Source: JACKCP01 sp034007295 (lineage in GTDB: Bacteria; Desulfobacterota; Desulfobacteria; Desulfobacterales; JACKCP01). Taken from it: DNA of 64,000 bases. Shown here in pieces: positions 51,715 through 61,017 of the stretch. The stretch covers positions 6,168 through 70,167 of the forward strand of contig JAVERC010000013.1 of the NCBI GenBank assembly GCA_034007295.1. Reading direction: 5' to 3'. The notes under the pieces are model-generated. The model was not told where the DNA came from. It saw nothing but the letters and a program-made list of their open reading frames with translations, and ran no database searches. A program made the position numbers and the translations under genes. Each line of letters begins with the position of its first letter. The first letter of the stretch is position 1.

Positions 51715-53034
51715 TCAGCCAATACCGCCAAAGGCAATATTAAGAACAAGAACAAGAACTGCAACAGGAACAAAAATATATTTTGAATAAAATTCAAACC
51801 ACTTGCCGAACTTGAATCCGTCCCCTTTGTTTATTTCTTCTCTTGCCTTTGAAGCTCCGTAAATCCAGAAAAATACAAAAGCAGATACAAGAGCACCAAA
51901 AGGAAGAACATAAACAGTTGTAATATCAACCCATTTCCCAAAAAGAGCCATGTTTAAATCAAGTGGAATACCTATAACAAAAGCAAGAATTGATAAAAGA
52001 ATAACTGTTTTTGTTCTTGAAATTTTTGTTTTATCCATAAATCCTTCAACAGCAGGTTCAAGCATGCTTATTGAAGAAGAAAGTGCAGCAAAAACAACAG
52101 AAAGGAAAAAAACAGTTCCAAAAAGAAGTCCGCCGGGCATTTGATTTACAATATTTGGTATTGTAATAAAAAGAAGTCCAGGGCCTGCATTTGGATCAAG
52201 ATTAAATGCAAAAACTGCAGGAATAATAACAAAGGCTGCAAGAAGAGAAGCCAGGAAATTAAATGTTACAGTCTGTAATGCGGCAGATGGAATTGAAGTT
52301 TCATCCTTTGCATAGCTGCCGTATACAAGCATGGTAGCACCGCCAAGACTAAGTGTAAAAAAAGCCTGGCCAAGGGCCATTACCCAGGTTTCAGACATTG
52401 CAATTTTTGACCAGTCCGGCATAAAAATATATTTGAATCCTTCAAAAGCACCATCAAGGGTAACTGACCGGAATAATAAAAGTATAAGCATTCCAAAGAA
52501 TAATGGCATTATTATTTTGTTTGCCTTTTCAATTCCTTTTGAAACTCCAAAAAATACAATTACAAGATTTATTATGATTGCAGCTCCATGCCATGATATT
52601 GATGCTGAACTTCCAGGAAAGCTATTGAAATATGAAGGAATGTCCATTGTTGAAAAACTGCCTGACATGGCAAGGAAAAAATATTTGATAAGCCAGCCTA
52701 TAACTATTGTGTAGAAAATATAAATGGAATAAATTGCAGCAACAGGAATAAGACCCAGTGCTGCACCAAAGCCCTTATATTTTTCATTTTTAGATTTAAA
52801 AACATTTTCAAAGGCACCGATTGCACCTTTTTTCTGGCTTCTTCCAAAAGCCCACTCACCCATAAGTCCTACAGCTGCTATGCCAAAAACAAATAAAATA
52901 TAAGGTATAAGAAATGAAGCTCCGCCGTATGCTCCAACTCTCCATGAAAAAAGCCAGATATTACCAAGTCCGATAGCAGAACCAACACTTGCAAGAATAA
53001 ATGCAAATTTGCTGGTCCAGGTTTCCCTTTCCAT
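51715..53034 (-). CDS. Sodium-dependent transporter, NSS (SNF) family
   Basis: A 439-residue membrane protein with about 11-12 helices, sodium:neurotransmitter-symporter type. TM1 reads LASVGSAIGLGNIWLFSWRVGAYGG; the usual gating Arg of GN(I/V)WRFP is Leu here. The later conserved segments AVGLMGEWAFGR and GQAFFTLSLGGATMLVYGSY are present. It imports an amino acid or similar solute with Na+. Transcribed after the MauE and rhodanese genes, but the start lies 12 nt from the end of the MauE gene, so they may be co-transcribed. Confidence 0.85.
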   Translation of the reverse strand: MERETWTSKFAFILASVGSAIGLGNIWLFSWRVGAYGGASFLIPYILFVFGIAAVGLMGEWAFGRSQKKGAIGAFENVFKSKNEKYKGFGAALGLIPVAAIYSIYIFYTIVIGWLIKYFFLAMSGSFSTMDIPSYFNSFPGSSASISWHGAAIIINLVIVFFGVSKGIEKANKIIMPLFFGMLILLLFRSVTLDGAFEGFKYIFMPDWSKIAMSETWVMALGQAFFTLSLGGATMLVYGSYAKDETSIPSAALQTVTFNFLASLLAAFVIIPAVFAFNLDPNAGPGLLFITIPNIVNQMPGGLLFGTVFFLSVVFAALSSSISMLEPAVEGFMDKTKISRTKTVILLSILAFVIGIPLDLNMALFGKWVDITTVYVLPFGALVSAFVFFWIYGASKAREEINKGDGFKFGKWFEFYSKYIFVPVAVLVLVLNIAFGGIG

Positions 53035-53046
53035 AACCCCCCCTGA

Positions 53047-53493
53047 TTAACTATTGTCTGTTTTAGTGAAAAAGATTTGTTTTGCAAGATAGGATGCAAT
53101 TAAAATAAAAATTACGTCCCTTATTATATAATAGATATATTGAAGATTAGTTGCTTCTTCTGAAACTGATGTAAAACACCCGCATGAAATATTAAGGCCT
53201 CTTGCAATATTAAAAACTATAAGCCCCCCAAATGAAACAAGCATTATAAGAGATAAAACTACAGCACCTTCAAGAAAAAGTCCTGAAATAAGCATAGCTG
53301 CAATTGTAATTTCCAGGTAAGGAAGAAAAAAGGCAGTTTCATTAATTAAATAATCAGGAAGTATTTGATAGTTTGAAATTATTTCTGCAAAAGAAGAAGG
53401 ATTAAAAATTTTTGAAAATCCTGCAGTAAAAAAAATAATTCCTAAAATTACTCTTGCTGTAAAAATTGAATGTTTTTTAAATTCTGTATCCAT
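53047..53493 (-). CDS. MauE/DoxX-like membrane protein
   Basis: A 148-residue protein with four hydrophobic helices: TARVILGIIFFTAGFSKIFNP at the start (DoxX/MauE pattern) and a Cys pair ISCGCF between helices 3 and 4, typical of MauE-like redox-associated membrane proteins. Encoded 14 nt after the rhodanese gene, so a sulfur or thiol electron-transfer partnership is likely. Confidence 0.8.
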   Translation of the reverse strand: MDTEFKKHSIFTARVILGIIFFTAGFSKIFNPSSFAEIISNYQILPDYLINETAFFLPYLEITIAAMLISGLFLEGAVVLSLIMLVSFGGLIVFNIARGLNISCGCFTSVSEEATNLQYIYYIIRDVIFILIASYLAKQIFFTKTDNS

Positions 53494-53507
53494 TTTTTTC
53501 TCCGTAA

Positions 53508-53999
53508 TCAGTTCTCTGTTGAAAAAACAGGAAGATTATTTTCTTTCCAAAGGCCCCAGCCGTCTATTAAAATATTTACATTTTCATACCCTGAATCTTT
53601 TAAAAATTGTGCTGTTATCTCACTGGAATCACAAGTTTTTCCATCGCAGTATACAATGATTTTAATTGTTTTGTCCGGATATGCAGATAAAAAATCAAAA
53701 GAATACTCAAGATGGTTTTCGGCAGGGACATTAACTGCATCTTTTATATGGTTTTTTTCGTAGATTTTTTTGCTTCTTGAATCAACAAAAATTCCATTTT
53801 TATTGTCAAATACAGATTTTGCATCATCAAATGAAATAATTGAAATTTCTTGATTGAGTATTATGTCTGAAACTGATTCTTTAAAAGAAAAATTATCCTT
53901 TGAAAAATAATAAAATAAAAGACCTGTCAATAATGTTATTAATAAGATACAAACGCAGTCTTTTATAAACTTTGGGATTTTTTTAAGAAAGTTTATCAT
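53508..53999 (-). CDS. Membrane-anchored rhodanese
   Basis: A 163-residue protein: one N-terminal membrane helix (residues 10-32), then a rhodanese domain (about 50-160): FDDAKSVFDNKNGIFVDSR, IYEKNHIKDAVNVPAE, and the active-site loop IIVYCDGKTCDSSE with the catalytic Cys. The domain probably faces the periplasm. It transfers sulfane sulfur; the partner may be the adjacent MauE-like protein. Confidence 0.85.
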   Translation of the reverse strand: MINFLKKIPKFIKDCVCILLITLLTGLLFYYFSKDNFSFKESVSDIILNQEISIISFDDAKSVFDNKNGIFVDSRSKKIYEKNHIKDAVNVPAENHLEYSFDFLSAYPDKTIKIIVYCDGKTCDSSEITAQFLKDSGYENVNILIDGWGLWKENNLPVFSTEN

Positions 54000-54171
54000 T
54001 TTTATATCCTGTAAATTAAAAGATTAAACAATAAAATGAAGTTCAGATATCATATTTTACTTAATATTTATACTTTTTAGCATTAAAAAATTTTTAATAA
54101 AAGAAATCTGGCGGTTTTAATCACAAAATTTACAAAAATTATTAAAAATCAGCTGTAAAATTTATTATTGT

Positions 54172-54369
54172 ACCTGAATTGAGCGATTTTCAAGTTTGCT
54201 GGATATAACTGCAAATTGTATCAGGCTGTACTTTTGCTATGCGTGATGCAATTTAATGCCGTAGATACAGCAAAATAGGAAAGCCCGCAGGTTTTTATAT
54301 TTTTAAATATAATAAGCTTGATTCATTACAAATTTCTTAATTTAAAAATATGAAACGCTCAATTTAGGT
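54172..54369. repeat. Dispersed TIR/hairpin repeat, family 1, copy C (full length)
   Basis: Ends ACCTGAATTGAGCG (54172-54185) and CGCTCAATTTAGGT (54356-54369) are inverted repeats. The two internal hairpins are as in copy B, with a few substitutions (for example GATACAGCAAA for GATGCAGCAAA). No convincing target-site duplication. The flanks 54000-54171 and 54370-54473 are AT-rich without a gene. Confidence 0.85.
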
Positions 54370-54473
54370 TGTAGTTTCCTTAAATATTGGTTTATAAAGT
54401 TTTACTTGAAAAATAATCTGATTTTATTTTTTAAGTATGAAGTTTATTTAGTTTTAACAAAAGGGAGAATAAA

Positions 54474-54851
54474 ATGACAATATTTGAAAATACAGAGTCC
54501 TTTTCAAAGGAAGAAATAGAAAAAAGAAAAAAAGCAATTTTTGATTGCATGGGTAAAAGAGCCCAAAATGCAATTATAAAAAAAGGATATGAAACTTGGA
54601 ATCCTTTTGAAGAACCAAAGCATCCAATAGAAATCAGAAAGGATAAAACCGGCAATACTGTTTCTGGAATTGTAAAAATGTTTTTTGACGATTTTCCTGA
54701 AAAAAAGGGAAACAATGCATACATAAAAGTTGTTGAAGAAATGGCTCTTGGAGTTGTAACAGATGATGAAAGAGTAAAGGCACGTTATCTTTTTTCCATG
54801 TGGTATAAAAAACATCTCGAAAACGCAGGGATTGATGATGACTGGTCATAA
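54474..54851 (+). CDS. Conserved-looking protein of unknown function
   Basis: A 125-residue soluble protein with no family I recognise. The core (KRAQNAIIKKGYETWNPFEEP, IVKMFFDDF, YLFSMWYKKHLENAG) is helical, with no Cys cluster or signal peptide. AAGGGAG precedes the ATG. It overlaps the start of the PrmA-like methyltransferase by about 17 nt, so both are made together and it may be a partner of that enzyme. Confidence 0.7.
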   Translation: MTIFENTESFSKEEIEKRKKAIFDCMGKRAQNAIIKKGYETWNPFEEPKHPIEIRKDKTGNTVSGIVKMFFDDFPEKKGNNAYIKVVEEMALGVVTDDERVKARYLFSMWYKKHLENAGIDDDWS

Positions 54852-55620
54852 AAAAAAGATTTATGAATTTATTGAAAATTCACCTTCAAAATTAAGCACC
54901 AAGGATATTGCAGTTTATTTTGAAGACAAAGGACTTGATTTTAAAACTGTTAAATCACTGGTAAAAGAACTTTTAAATGAAGGTCAGATTGAATATTCAT
55001 ATGAACTGGGAAACAGTTTTTTAACACCTTCATTTAATAAATTTGTAAAAATTTCAGATAAAGTTATTGTTTATCCCCCTCATTTGAGCAGCCCAAAGAA
55101 AAAAAATGGTTTTTATTATTTAAAAATAGAAAATTCAACATCTTTTGGACGTGGAAATCATCCAACAACAAGGCTTTGTCTTCTTGGAATGGAAAAAGCT
55201 CTTCAAAAGGAAAATTTTAACAAAAAAAAATTTTTTGATCTTGGATGCGGAACAGGGATTCTTGCAATTGCAGCAGCTTTTTTCGGGTTTGAAAAATGTT
55301 TTGCTGTTGATATTGATCCTGTTGCTGTTTTTGATTCCAAACATAATGCAGAAATTAATAATCTAAGTGAAAAAGTAATTGTAGATACTTCATGGCCTGA
55401 AAACTGCAAATTCAACCTTATTGCAGCAAATTTAAGACCCAGGGGGCTTTTTGAATTTAAAAATAACTTAAAGGAAAGGCTTGAAAAAAATGGCAGCCTT
55501 GTTCTTTCAGGATTTAAGTCAGATGAAAAAAAATTTGTTTTAAAAGGTTTTGATAATTTTTTAATAGAGAAAATATGGGAAGAAAAAGGGTGGTGCGGTG
55601 CATTGTTAAACCCATATTAA
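54835..55620 (+). CDS. PrmA-like methyltransferase with N-terminal helix-turn-helix-like region
   Basis: A 261-residue class I SAM methyltransferase: NSTSFGRGNHPTTRLCLLGME is the ribosomal protein L11 methyltransferase pattern, and KFFDLGCGTGILAIAAAFFG is the SAM motif I. The N-terminal 70 residues (STKDIAVYFEDKGLDFKTVKSLV) look like a winged helix rather than the PrmA substrate domain. The substrate may therefore not be L11. Tail-to-tail overlap of 4 nt with ksgA. Confidence 0.75.
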   Translation: MMTGHKKKIYEFIENSPSKLSTKDIAVYFEDKGLDFKTVKSLVKELLNEGQIEYSYELGNSFLTPSFNKFVKISDKVIVYPPHLSSPKKKNGFYYLKIENSTSFGRGNHPTTRLCLLGMEKALQKENFNKKKFFDLGCGTGILAIAAAFFGFEKCFAVDIDPVAVFDSKHNAEINNLSEKVIVDTSWPENCKFNLIAANLRPRGLFEFKNNLKERLEKNGSLVLSGFKSDEKKFVLKGFDNFLIEKIWEEKGWCGALLNPY

Positions 55621-56465
55621 CAAGGATTTACATTGTTTTCGCTCAATTTGTTTGAAATATTTATATAATCTTCAAGTTCAAGATCTTCGCCCCTTGAAGA
55701 AAGTGAAAGATCAAGGCTTTCAAAAATATTTTGAAGAAGAGCCTTGTCTTTTATTCCTTTGCCAAGGGAATTTTTTAATGTTTTTCTTCTTTGGCCAAAT
55801 GAAAGCTTTACAATTTCATGAAAAGTTTTTTCATCTTTAACCTTGTTTGTTTGTTCTTTTTTAAACTCAATTACAATTACGCTTGAATCTACCTTTGGCC
55901 TTGGATAAAAAAGTGATGGTTTTAAACCTGCAATTATTTTTAAATCTGCATAATATTTCAGTATAACCGAAATTCTTCCGTAGTCTTTTGTTCCCTTTGG
56001 AGCAGCAATTCTTTGTGCAAGCTCTTTTTGAAGCATAAAAACACATTTTTCAATTTTATGGCTTTGTTCAAGTGCCTGGAAAATAATCTGTGAAGAAATA
56101 TTGTATGGAAGATTTCCAATTAAATAATTTTTTTTTTCAGTGCTTAAAAGTGATCCAATATCTGTTTTTAAAATATCCTGATTAATAATTTTAACATTGG
56201 AGCAAAGGTCTTTTTCAAGTTCTTTTTCAAGAATTGGAATCAGCCGTTTATCCTTTTCAATTCCAAATACAAAATCTCCATGTCTTGATGCTGCCTTTGT
56301 CAAGGCCCCAAGCCCGGATCCTATTTCAATTATGTTTGATCCTTTTTCAATTTCTGCCTTTTTAATTATCATTTCAGGGGTTGAAGGATCTACTAGAAAG
56401 TTTTGTCCAAATTCCTTTTTAGGAAAATATCCGTATTCTTTCATTATTTTTGATGGAGTTGTCAT
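55617..56465 (-). CDS. rsmA: 16S rRNA (adenine1518/1519-N6) dimethyltransferase
   Basis: A 282-residue KsgA/RsmA: PKKEFGQNFLVDPSTPEMI, SAM site NIIEIGSGLGALTKAASRHG, catalytic N-L-P-Y (LIGNLPYNISSQI) and the basic FYPRPKVDSSVIVIEF. It dimethylates two adenines in helix 45. Its start overlaps the DUF2062 stop by 4 nt. Confidence 0.93.
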   Translation of the reverse strand: MTTPSKIMKEYGYFPKKEFGQNFLVDPSTPEMIIKKAEIEKGSNIIEIGSGLGALTKAASRHGDFVFGIEKDKRLIPILEKELEKDLCSNVKIINQDILKTDIGSLLSTEKKNYLIGNLPYNISSQIIFQALEQSHKIEKCVFMLQKELAQRIAAPKGTKDYGRISVILKYYADLKIIAGLKPSLFYPRPKVDSSVIVIEFKKEQTNKVKDEKTFHEIVKLSFGQRRKTLKNSLGKGIKDKALLQNIFESLDLSLSSRGEDLELEDYINISNKLSENNVNPC

Positions 56466-56956
56466 TCTATTGGAATATCCTCTTCGTTTCTTAATCTTTT
56501 TACCCAGTATTTAGTAAGGAAATATGAGCCTATTGCTGAAGGAAGGCCAAGTACTGCACCTCCAAAAAGCATTGAGTAGAAAATGTCCATTTGAGAGTGT
56601 AAAAGAAGCCTTGCTTCTTCAAGCTTTATGGAAAGTTTCATTTTTGCACCCATAATGTCTATGAGCTTATATATAATTCCTATATCGGCGTGTTCAAAGC
56701 CAAGGACTGCAATTCCTGCGTAATATGCAGCTGCATAAAAAATTGGGATTGTTAAAGGGTTGCTGAGCCATACGCAAATAACGGCAGCTCTTTTGCTTCC
56801 CCGTAAAATAATGGCGAATACAATGCCAAGAATTGTATGGAAAGGAACAAGCGGAGAAAAAGACACAAATACTCCGGCTGCAACGCCCATGGAAATATTA
56901 TGGGCAGTTCCGTCAATTGTAGCAAGTTTCCATAAAAACTTTTGAAATTTTTTCAT
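56462..56956 (-). CDS. DUF2062-family membrane protein
   Basis: A 164-residue protein with about three membrane segments; GTAHNISMGVAAGVFVSFSPLVPFHT and WLSNPLTIPIFYAAAYYAG are DUF2062 hallmarks. Function unknown, often next to polysaccharide or rRNA-modification genes. First gene of the operon with ksgA. Confidence 0.85.
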   Translation of the reverse strand: MKKFQKFLWKLATIDGTAHNISMGVAAGVFVSFSPLVPFHTILGIVFAIILRGSKRAAVICVWLSNPLTIPIFYAAAYYAGIAVLGFEHADIGIIYKLIDIMGAKMKLSIKLEEARLLLHSQMDIFYSMLFGGAVLGLPSAIGSYFLTKYWVKRLRNEEDIPIE

Positions 56957-57181
56957 TTAGTACATTCAATCTCCAAAAGAGTCAGCCCATAATAAAATAT
57001 TTTGCTCTGTTAATACAGTGAGGTTTAAAGATTTGCAATTAAAATTGCAACTATTTTTAATCATTTTAAATATGGTCTTGTAGACTTGTTTAAAATTTAA
57101 TAAAGTAAAGAAAATAATTGATAAATTTACTTTAATTTTTTATCTGACTGTCTTTTTTAGATAATTAAATAGGAGTATTGA

Positions 57182-57568
57182 ATGGCTGGGAAAAAGAATA
57201 AAAATCTTGGACTTTTAATTTCAGAACTTATGGAAGAATACAATATCCCTACTAAAAAAGATTTTGAAAGACTTAATCAAAGGCTTGATGAGCTTGAAAA
57301 TCTTTTAAAACAGGCAGCTCTTGCTTCCATGTATTCAGGAACAAAAACTACAGTATCAAGGACGGCAGGCAAAAAAATTACTGCTGCCGATATGGTTCTT
57401 GATACAGTTAAAAAAGAAAAAAAACCTGTAAATTTTAAATTTATGAAAGAAAAAACCGGATTTGATGACAAAAAATTAAGAAATATAATTTTCAGACTTC
57501 ATTCAACAAAACAGATAAAAAGGGTTGAAAGGGGTTGCTATCTTCCTGTTGATCTAAAAGAAGATTGA
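57182..57568 (+). CDS. Coiled-coil/helix-turn-helix-like protein of unknown function
   Basis: A 128-residue basic protein. Residues 1-45 are a coiled coil (LNQRLDELENLLKQAALAS). The C-terminal half (KFMKEKTGFDDKKLRNIIFRLHSTKQIKRVERGCYLP) looks like a winged helix. The layout suggests a DNA- or nucleoid-associated protein, but I do not recognise the family. AGGAGTATTG precedes the ATG. Monocistronic. Confidence 0.65.
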   Translation: MAGKKNKNLGLLISELMEEYNIPTKKDFERLNQRLDELENLLKQAALASMYSGTKTTVSRTAGKKITAADMVLDTVKKEKKPVNFKFMKEKTGFDDKKLRNIIFRLHSTKQIKRVERGCYLPVDLKED

Positions 57569-57961
57569 TTTTTTTGAGAATTTTTATTTTGTAAAAAATT
57601 TTTTCCATATTTTAGCCAGAGAATTTTTTGTTTTATCTTATCAGGGAGCCAAAGCTCTTATTTTGTCTAAGTTTGAGACCCAAAATTTATCCTCATGATA
57701 TTTGAATATTTTTAGGTTAAAGTTTTTTGATTTGCCTAGCTTAACCAAAAAAATAATATTTTTTGCAAAATATTACCTGTTTTTTTTGACTGCAAATATG
57801 CTTATTCTTTGTTCCTGTTTTTTGAAACTCTTGTAAATTTAAATACTCAGGTTATATTTAACCTTAAACGCTGAAGTTTAGGTTTGACTCTGCATTTGTG
57901 ATGTTATGGAAATTGTGATTTACTAATATTACCAAATAAAATTTGGAAAGGTTTTTACTTT
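57569..57961. other. Intergenic gap
   Basis: A stretch of 393 nt, AT-rich, without a supportable gene. An AATATTTTTTGCAAAATATT near-palindrome at about 57750-57775 is the only structure noticed; the M16 protease promoter should lie here. Confidence 0.4.
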
Positions 57962-60931
57962 ATGACAAATAATTTAAAAGAATATAAGGAAGGTGATGTA
58001 ATTTCGGGTTACAGGCTTTTAAGAAAAAAAAAACTTGAACTTATAAAAGCCGATTATTTTGAATTTATCCACGAAAAAACTGGTGCAAGACATATTCATA
58101 TAAAAAGCAGTGACAGTGAAAATGTATTTGGGGTTGCTTTTCGTACAGTTCCCAGTGACTCAACAGGCGTTGCACATATTCTTGAACACACTGCATTATG
58201 CGGTTCAAAAAAATACAATGTAAGAGATCCTTTTTTTTCCATGATTAAAAGAAGTCTCAATACTTTCATGAATGCCTTTACTGCGTCTGACTGGACAATG
58301 TATCCTTATGCATCTCAAAATGAAAAAGATTTTTACAATCTTATGGGCATTTATCTTGATGCTGCTTTTTTCCCAAATCTTGATGAATTGAGTTTCATGC
58401 AGGAAGGCCACAGGCTTTCAGTTGATGAAAACGGAGAGCTTTCATACCAGGGAGTAGTATTTAATGAAATGAAAGGTGCAATGTCATCACAAAGCCAAGT
58501 AATGGGGCGGTCTCTTTTAAATGCTCTTTATCCTGATACAACCTACGGCTTTAATTCAGGAGGAGAACCTCTTGATATTCCTTCTCTTACACACAAGGAT
58601 TTAATAGATTTTCACAAGGTTCACTATCATCCTTCAAATTCCTGGTTTTTTACTTATGGAGACCTTGATTTTGAAAAACATTTAAAATTTATTGATGAAA
58701 ATGTTTTAAGCAGGTTTGATAAAATAGACCCTGGAACTCAAGTTGATAATCAGCCAAGGTGGGACAGCCCAAAGGAGGTTGTTTATACATATCCTGCTGA
58801 CGGAGAAAAGGATATTGAAAAAAAATCCCAGGCAGCTGTTGCCTGGCTTACTTCTGATATAATTAATTCTTTTGATACTCTTGTGCTTTCTCTTCTTGAC
58901 CAGATATTTCTTGGAAATTCAGCAGCACCTTTGTACAAGGCTTTGATTGATTCGGATCTTGGTTCGTCCCTTACAGATGTTTCAGGTTATGATGCAGATA
59001 ACAAGGATACTTTTTTTGCAGCAGGACTTAAGGGGGTAAAGGCCAAAGATGCCAAAAGAGTTGAAAAGGTTATTTTTGATACACTGACTGAGCTTTGTGA
59101 AAACGGGATTGACAAGGAACTTATTGAAACAGCTGTACACCAGTTTGAATTTCATAGAAGAGAAATCACAAACACTCCAATGCCCTATGGAATAAAGCTT
59201 CTGCTTGGTATTGGAAGTACATGGTTTCATGAAGGTGATCCCTTAAGTGTTCTTTTGTTTGATGACGATCTTGAAAAAATAAGAAAAAAAGCTTTAAAAG
59301 AACCTTTTTTTGAAGACTATATAAAAAAGTATTTTCTTGATAATCAGCACAGGGTTCTTATGATTTTAAACCCTGATCCTGAAAAGGGTAAAAATGACGC
59401 ACTCAAGGAAAAAGAGCAGCTTGATGAAAAAAGAAAGTCTTTAACTGATGCTGATATTCAAAGAATAAGGGAAATGGAAGAAACTCTTACAAGGCTTCAG
59501 GAAAGCAAAGAGGATTTATCATGCCTTCCATGTCTTGAAATTTCAGATATTCCAAAGGAAATAAAAAAAGAAACTCCAGACCGTATTTCAAAAGATAAAA
59601 ATATTTTTTATTATGATAAACCTACCTCAGAAATTTTTTATTTTACTTCTATATTTGGCACAGGACATTTGCCCGCTGATTTAACAGCTTATGTTCCTCT
59701 TTTTACTTTTCTTGTATCAAGAATAGGAACTAAGAAAAGAAATTATATTGATTTTACTAGAAAAATTGATGCTGTTACAGGAGGCTTTGGTCTTTCACCT
59801 ATAGTACGCACTTGTGTATTTGAAAAAGGTTCTACATTTTCAGCCATATCTTTTGGAGTAAAATGCCTTGAAAGATATCAAAAAGAAATGTTTGAGCTTG
59901 TTTCAGAGCTTATCAGCGATTATTCATTTGAGGATACAAAAAGAATAAAAAGTCTTTTGCTTCAGTTTTGTTCAGGTTTAGAGTCTGCTGTTGTTCAAAA
60001 CGGTCATAAACTTGCAATTTCACTTGCCTCAAGGAATCTTTCATCAACATCATCTCTTGCTGAATTGTGGAGCGGTATTTCCCAGTTAAAGCTTGTAAGG
60101 GAAATAACAGATTCATTTATAGATCAAGATAAGGAAATTAGAGCTTTGGCTTTACTAAGGGAAAAAATGGAAGCCATTGCAAAGTTGTGTTTTAACAAAA
60201 CCAATTATAAAGTCTGTATGGTTGGCGGTGCAGGTAATCTGAACACAGGAGATGAACTTTTTCCATTATTTTACAATTCTTTATGTGATCAAGGTCAAAA
60301 TGGCTTTGTTCATCCTATTTCTTTAGATTCTAAAAAAATTATTCATGAGGCCTGGACAACCCAGAGCTCTGTTTCCTTTGTTGGTGCATCTTGTAAAGTC
60401 CCTTCATTTGGAACTAAAGAAGCACCTTATTTTTCAGTTCTTTCAAGGCTTTTAAAGTCTAATTTTCTTCACAGGGAAATTAGAGAAAAGGGTGGAGCAT
60501 ACGGAGGTTTTGCTCTTTACAATTCAGAAGAGGGCATTTTTTCCTGTGGTTCGTACAGAGACCCCAATATAAAAAGAACAATTGATGCCTTTGGAAATGG
60601 AATAGAATTTCTTAAAAATGGGAATTTTAATTCTGATGAAATAAAAGAAGCAATTTTGCAAACAGCTTCTGACCTTGAAAAGCCAGATACTCCTGCTGTG
60701 TCTGCAAAAAAGGATTTTTTCAGAAGAATTTTAAATATTCCTGATGAGAAAAGACAGGAATTCAAGGAAATGCTTTTGTCTGCTGATAATGAAAAGCTTG
60801 TAAATACAGCCCAAAAATATTTTAGCGGCAATGTATTCAAGGACAATATTGCTGTAATTACAGGAAAAATACCTCTTGAAAAGGAAAAGACTCTTTTAAA
60901 GGATCTTTGTCTTGATGAAAAGGAAATATAA
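57962..60931 (+). CDS. M16C (PreP-like) metallopeptidase
   Basis: A 989-residue insulinase-family protein: zinc motif H-x-x-E-H in VAHILEHTALCGS (residues 61-73), the distal Glu in FNEMKGAMSS, then the inactive half with GGAYGGFALYNSEEG. Length and the YNVRDPFFSMIKRSLNTFMNA segment fit the presequence-protease (PreP) branch, which degrades short unstructured peptides inside a closed chamber. No signal peptide, so it is cytoplasmic. Upstream gap has no ribosome-binding consensus beyond GGAAAGG. Confidence 0.9.
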   Translation: MTNNLKEYKEGDVISGYRLLRKKKLELIKADYFEFIHEKTGARHIHIKSSDSENVFGVAFRTVPSDSTGVAHILEHTALCGSKKYNVRDPFFSMIKRSLNTFMNAFTASDWTMYPYASQNEKDFYNLMGIYLDAAFFPNLDELSFMQEGHRLSVDENGELSYQGVVFNEMKGAMSSQSQVMGRSLLNALYPDTTYGFNSGGEPLDIPSLTHKDLIDFHKVHYHPSNSWFFTYGDLDFEKHLKFIDENVLSRFDKIDPGTQVDNQPRWDSPKEVVYTYPADGEKDIEKKSQAAVAWLTSDIINSFDTLVLSLLDQIFLGNSAAPLYKALIDSDLGSSLTDVSGYDADNKDTFFAAGLKGVKAKDAKRVEKVIFDTLTELCENGIDKELIETAVHQFEFHRREITNTPMPYGIKLLLGIGSTWFHEGDPLSVLLFDDDLEKIRKKALKEPFFEDYIKKYFLDNQHRVLMILNPDPEKGKNDALKEKEQLDEKRKSLTDADIQRIREMEETLTRLQESKEDLSCLPCLEISDIPKEIKKETPDRISKDKNIFYYDKPTSEIFYFTSIFGTGHLPADLTAYVPLFTFLVSRIGTKKRNYIDFTRKIDAVTGGFGLSPIVRTCVFEKGSTFSAISFGVKCLERYQKEMFELVSELISDYSFEDTKRIKSLLLQFCSGLESAVVQNGHKLAISLASRNLSSTSSLAELWSGISQLKLVREITDSFIDQDKEIRALALLREKMEAIAKLCFNKTNYKVCMVGGAGNLNTGDELFPLFYNSLCDQGQNGFVHPISLDSKKIIHEAWTTQSSVSFVGASCKVPSFGTKEAPYFSVLSRLLKSNFLHREIREKGGAYGGFALYNSEEGIFSCGSYRDPNIKRTIDAFGNGIEFLKNGNFNSDEIKEAILQTASDLEKPDTPAVSAKKDFFRRILNIPDEKRQEFKEMLLSADNEKLVNTAQKYFSGNVFKDNIAVITGKIPLEKEKTLLKDLCLDEKEI

Positions 60932-60984
60932 GGTTTTATTTGCTGAAACAGTTATTTCAGGCAGAACCAGGTGATAATTTAAGC

Positions 60985-61012
60985 ATGCCCCAAAGTAACA
61001 GCTTTGGGGCAT
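60985..61012. terminator. Convergent terminator hairpin
   Basis: ATGCCCCAAAG, 6-nt loop, CTTTGGGGCAT: a perfect 11-bp stem between the M16 protease and acyl-CoA dehydrogenase genes. Confidence 0.85.
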
Positions 61013-61017
61013 ATTAT

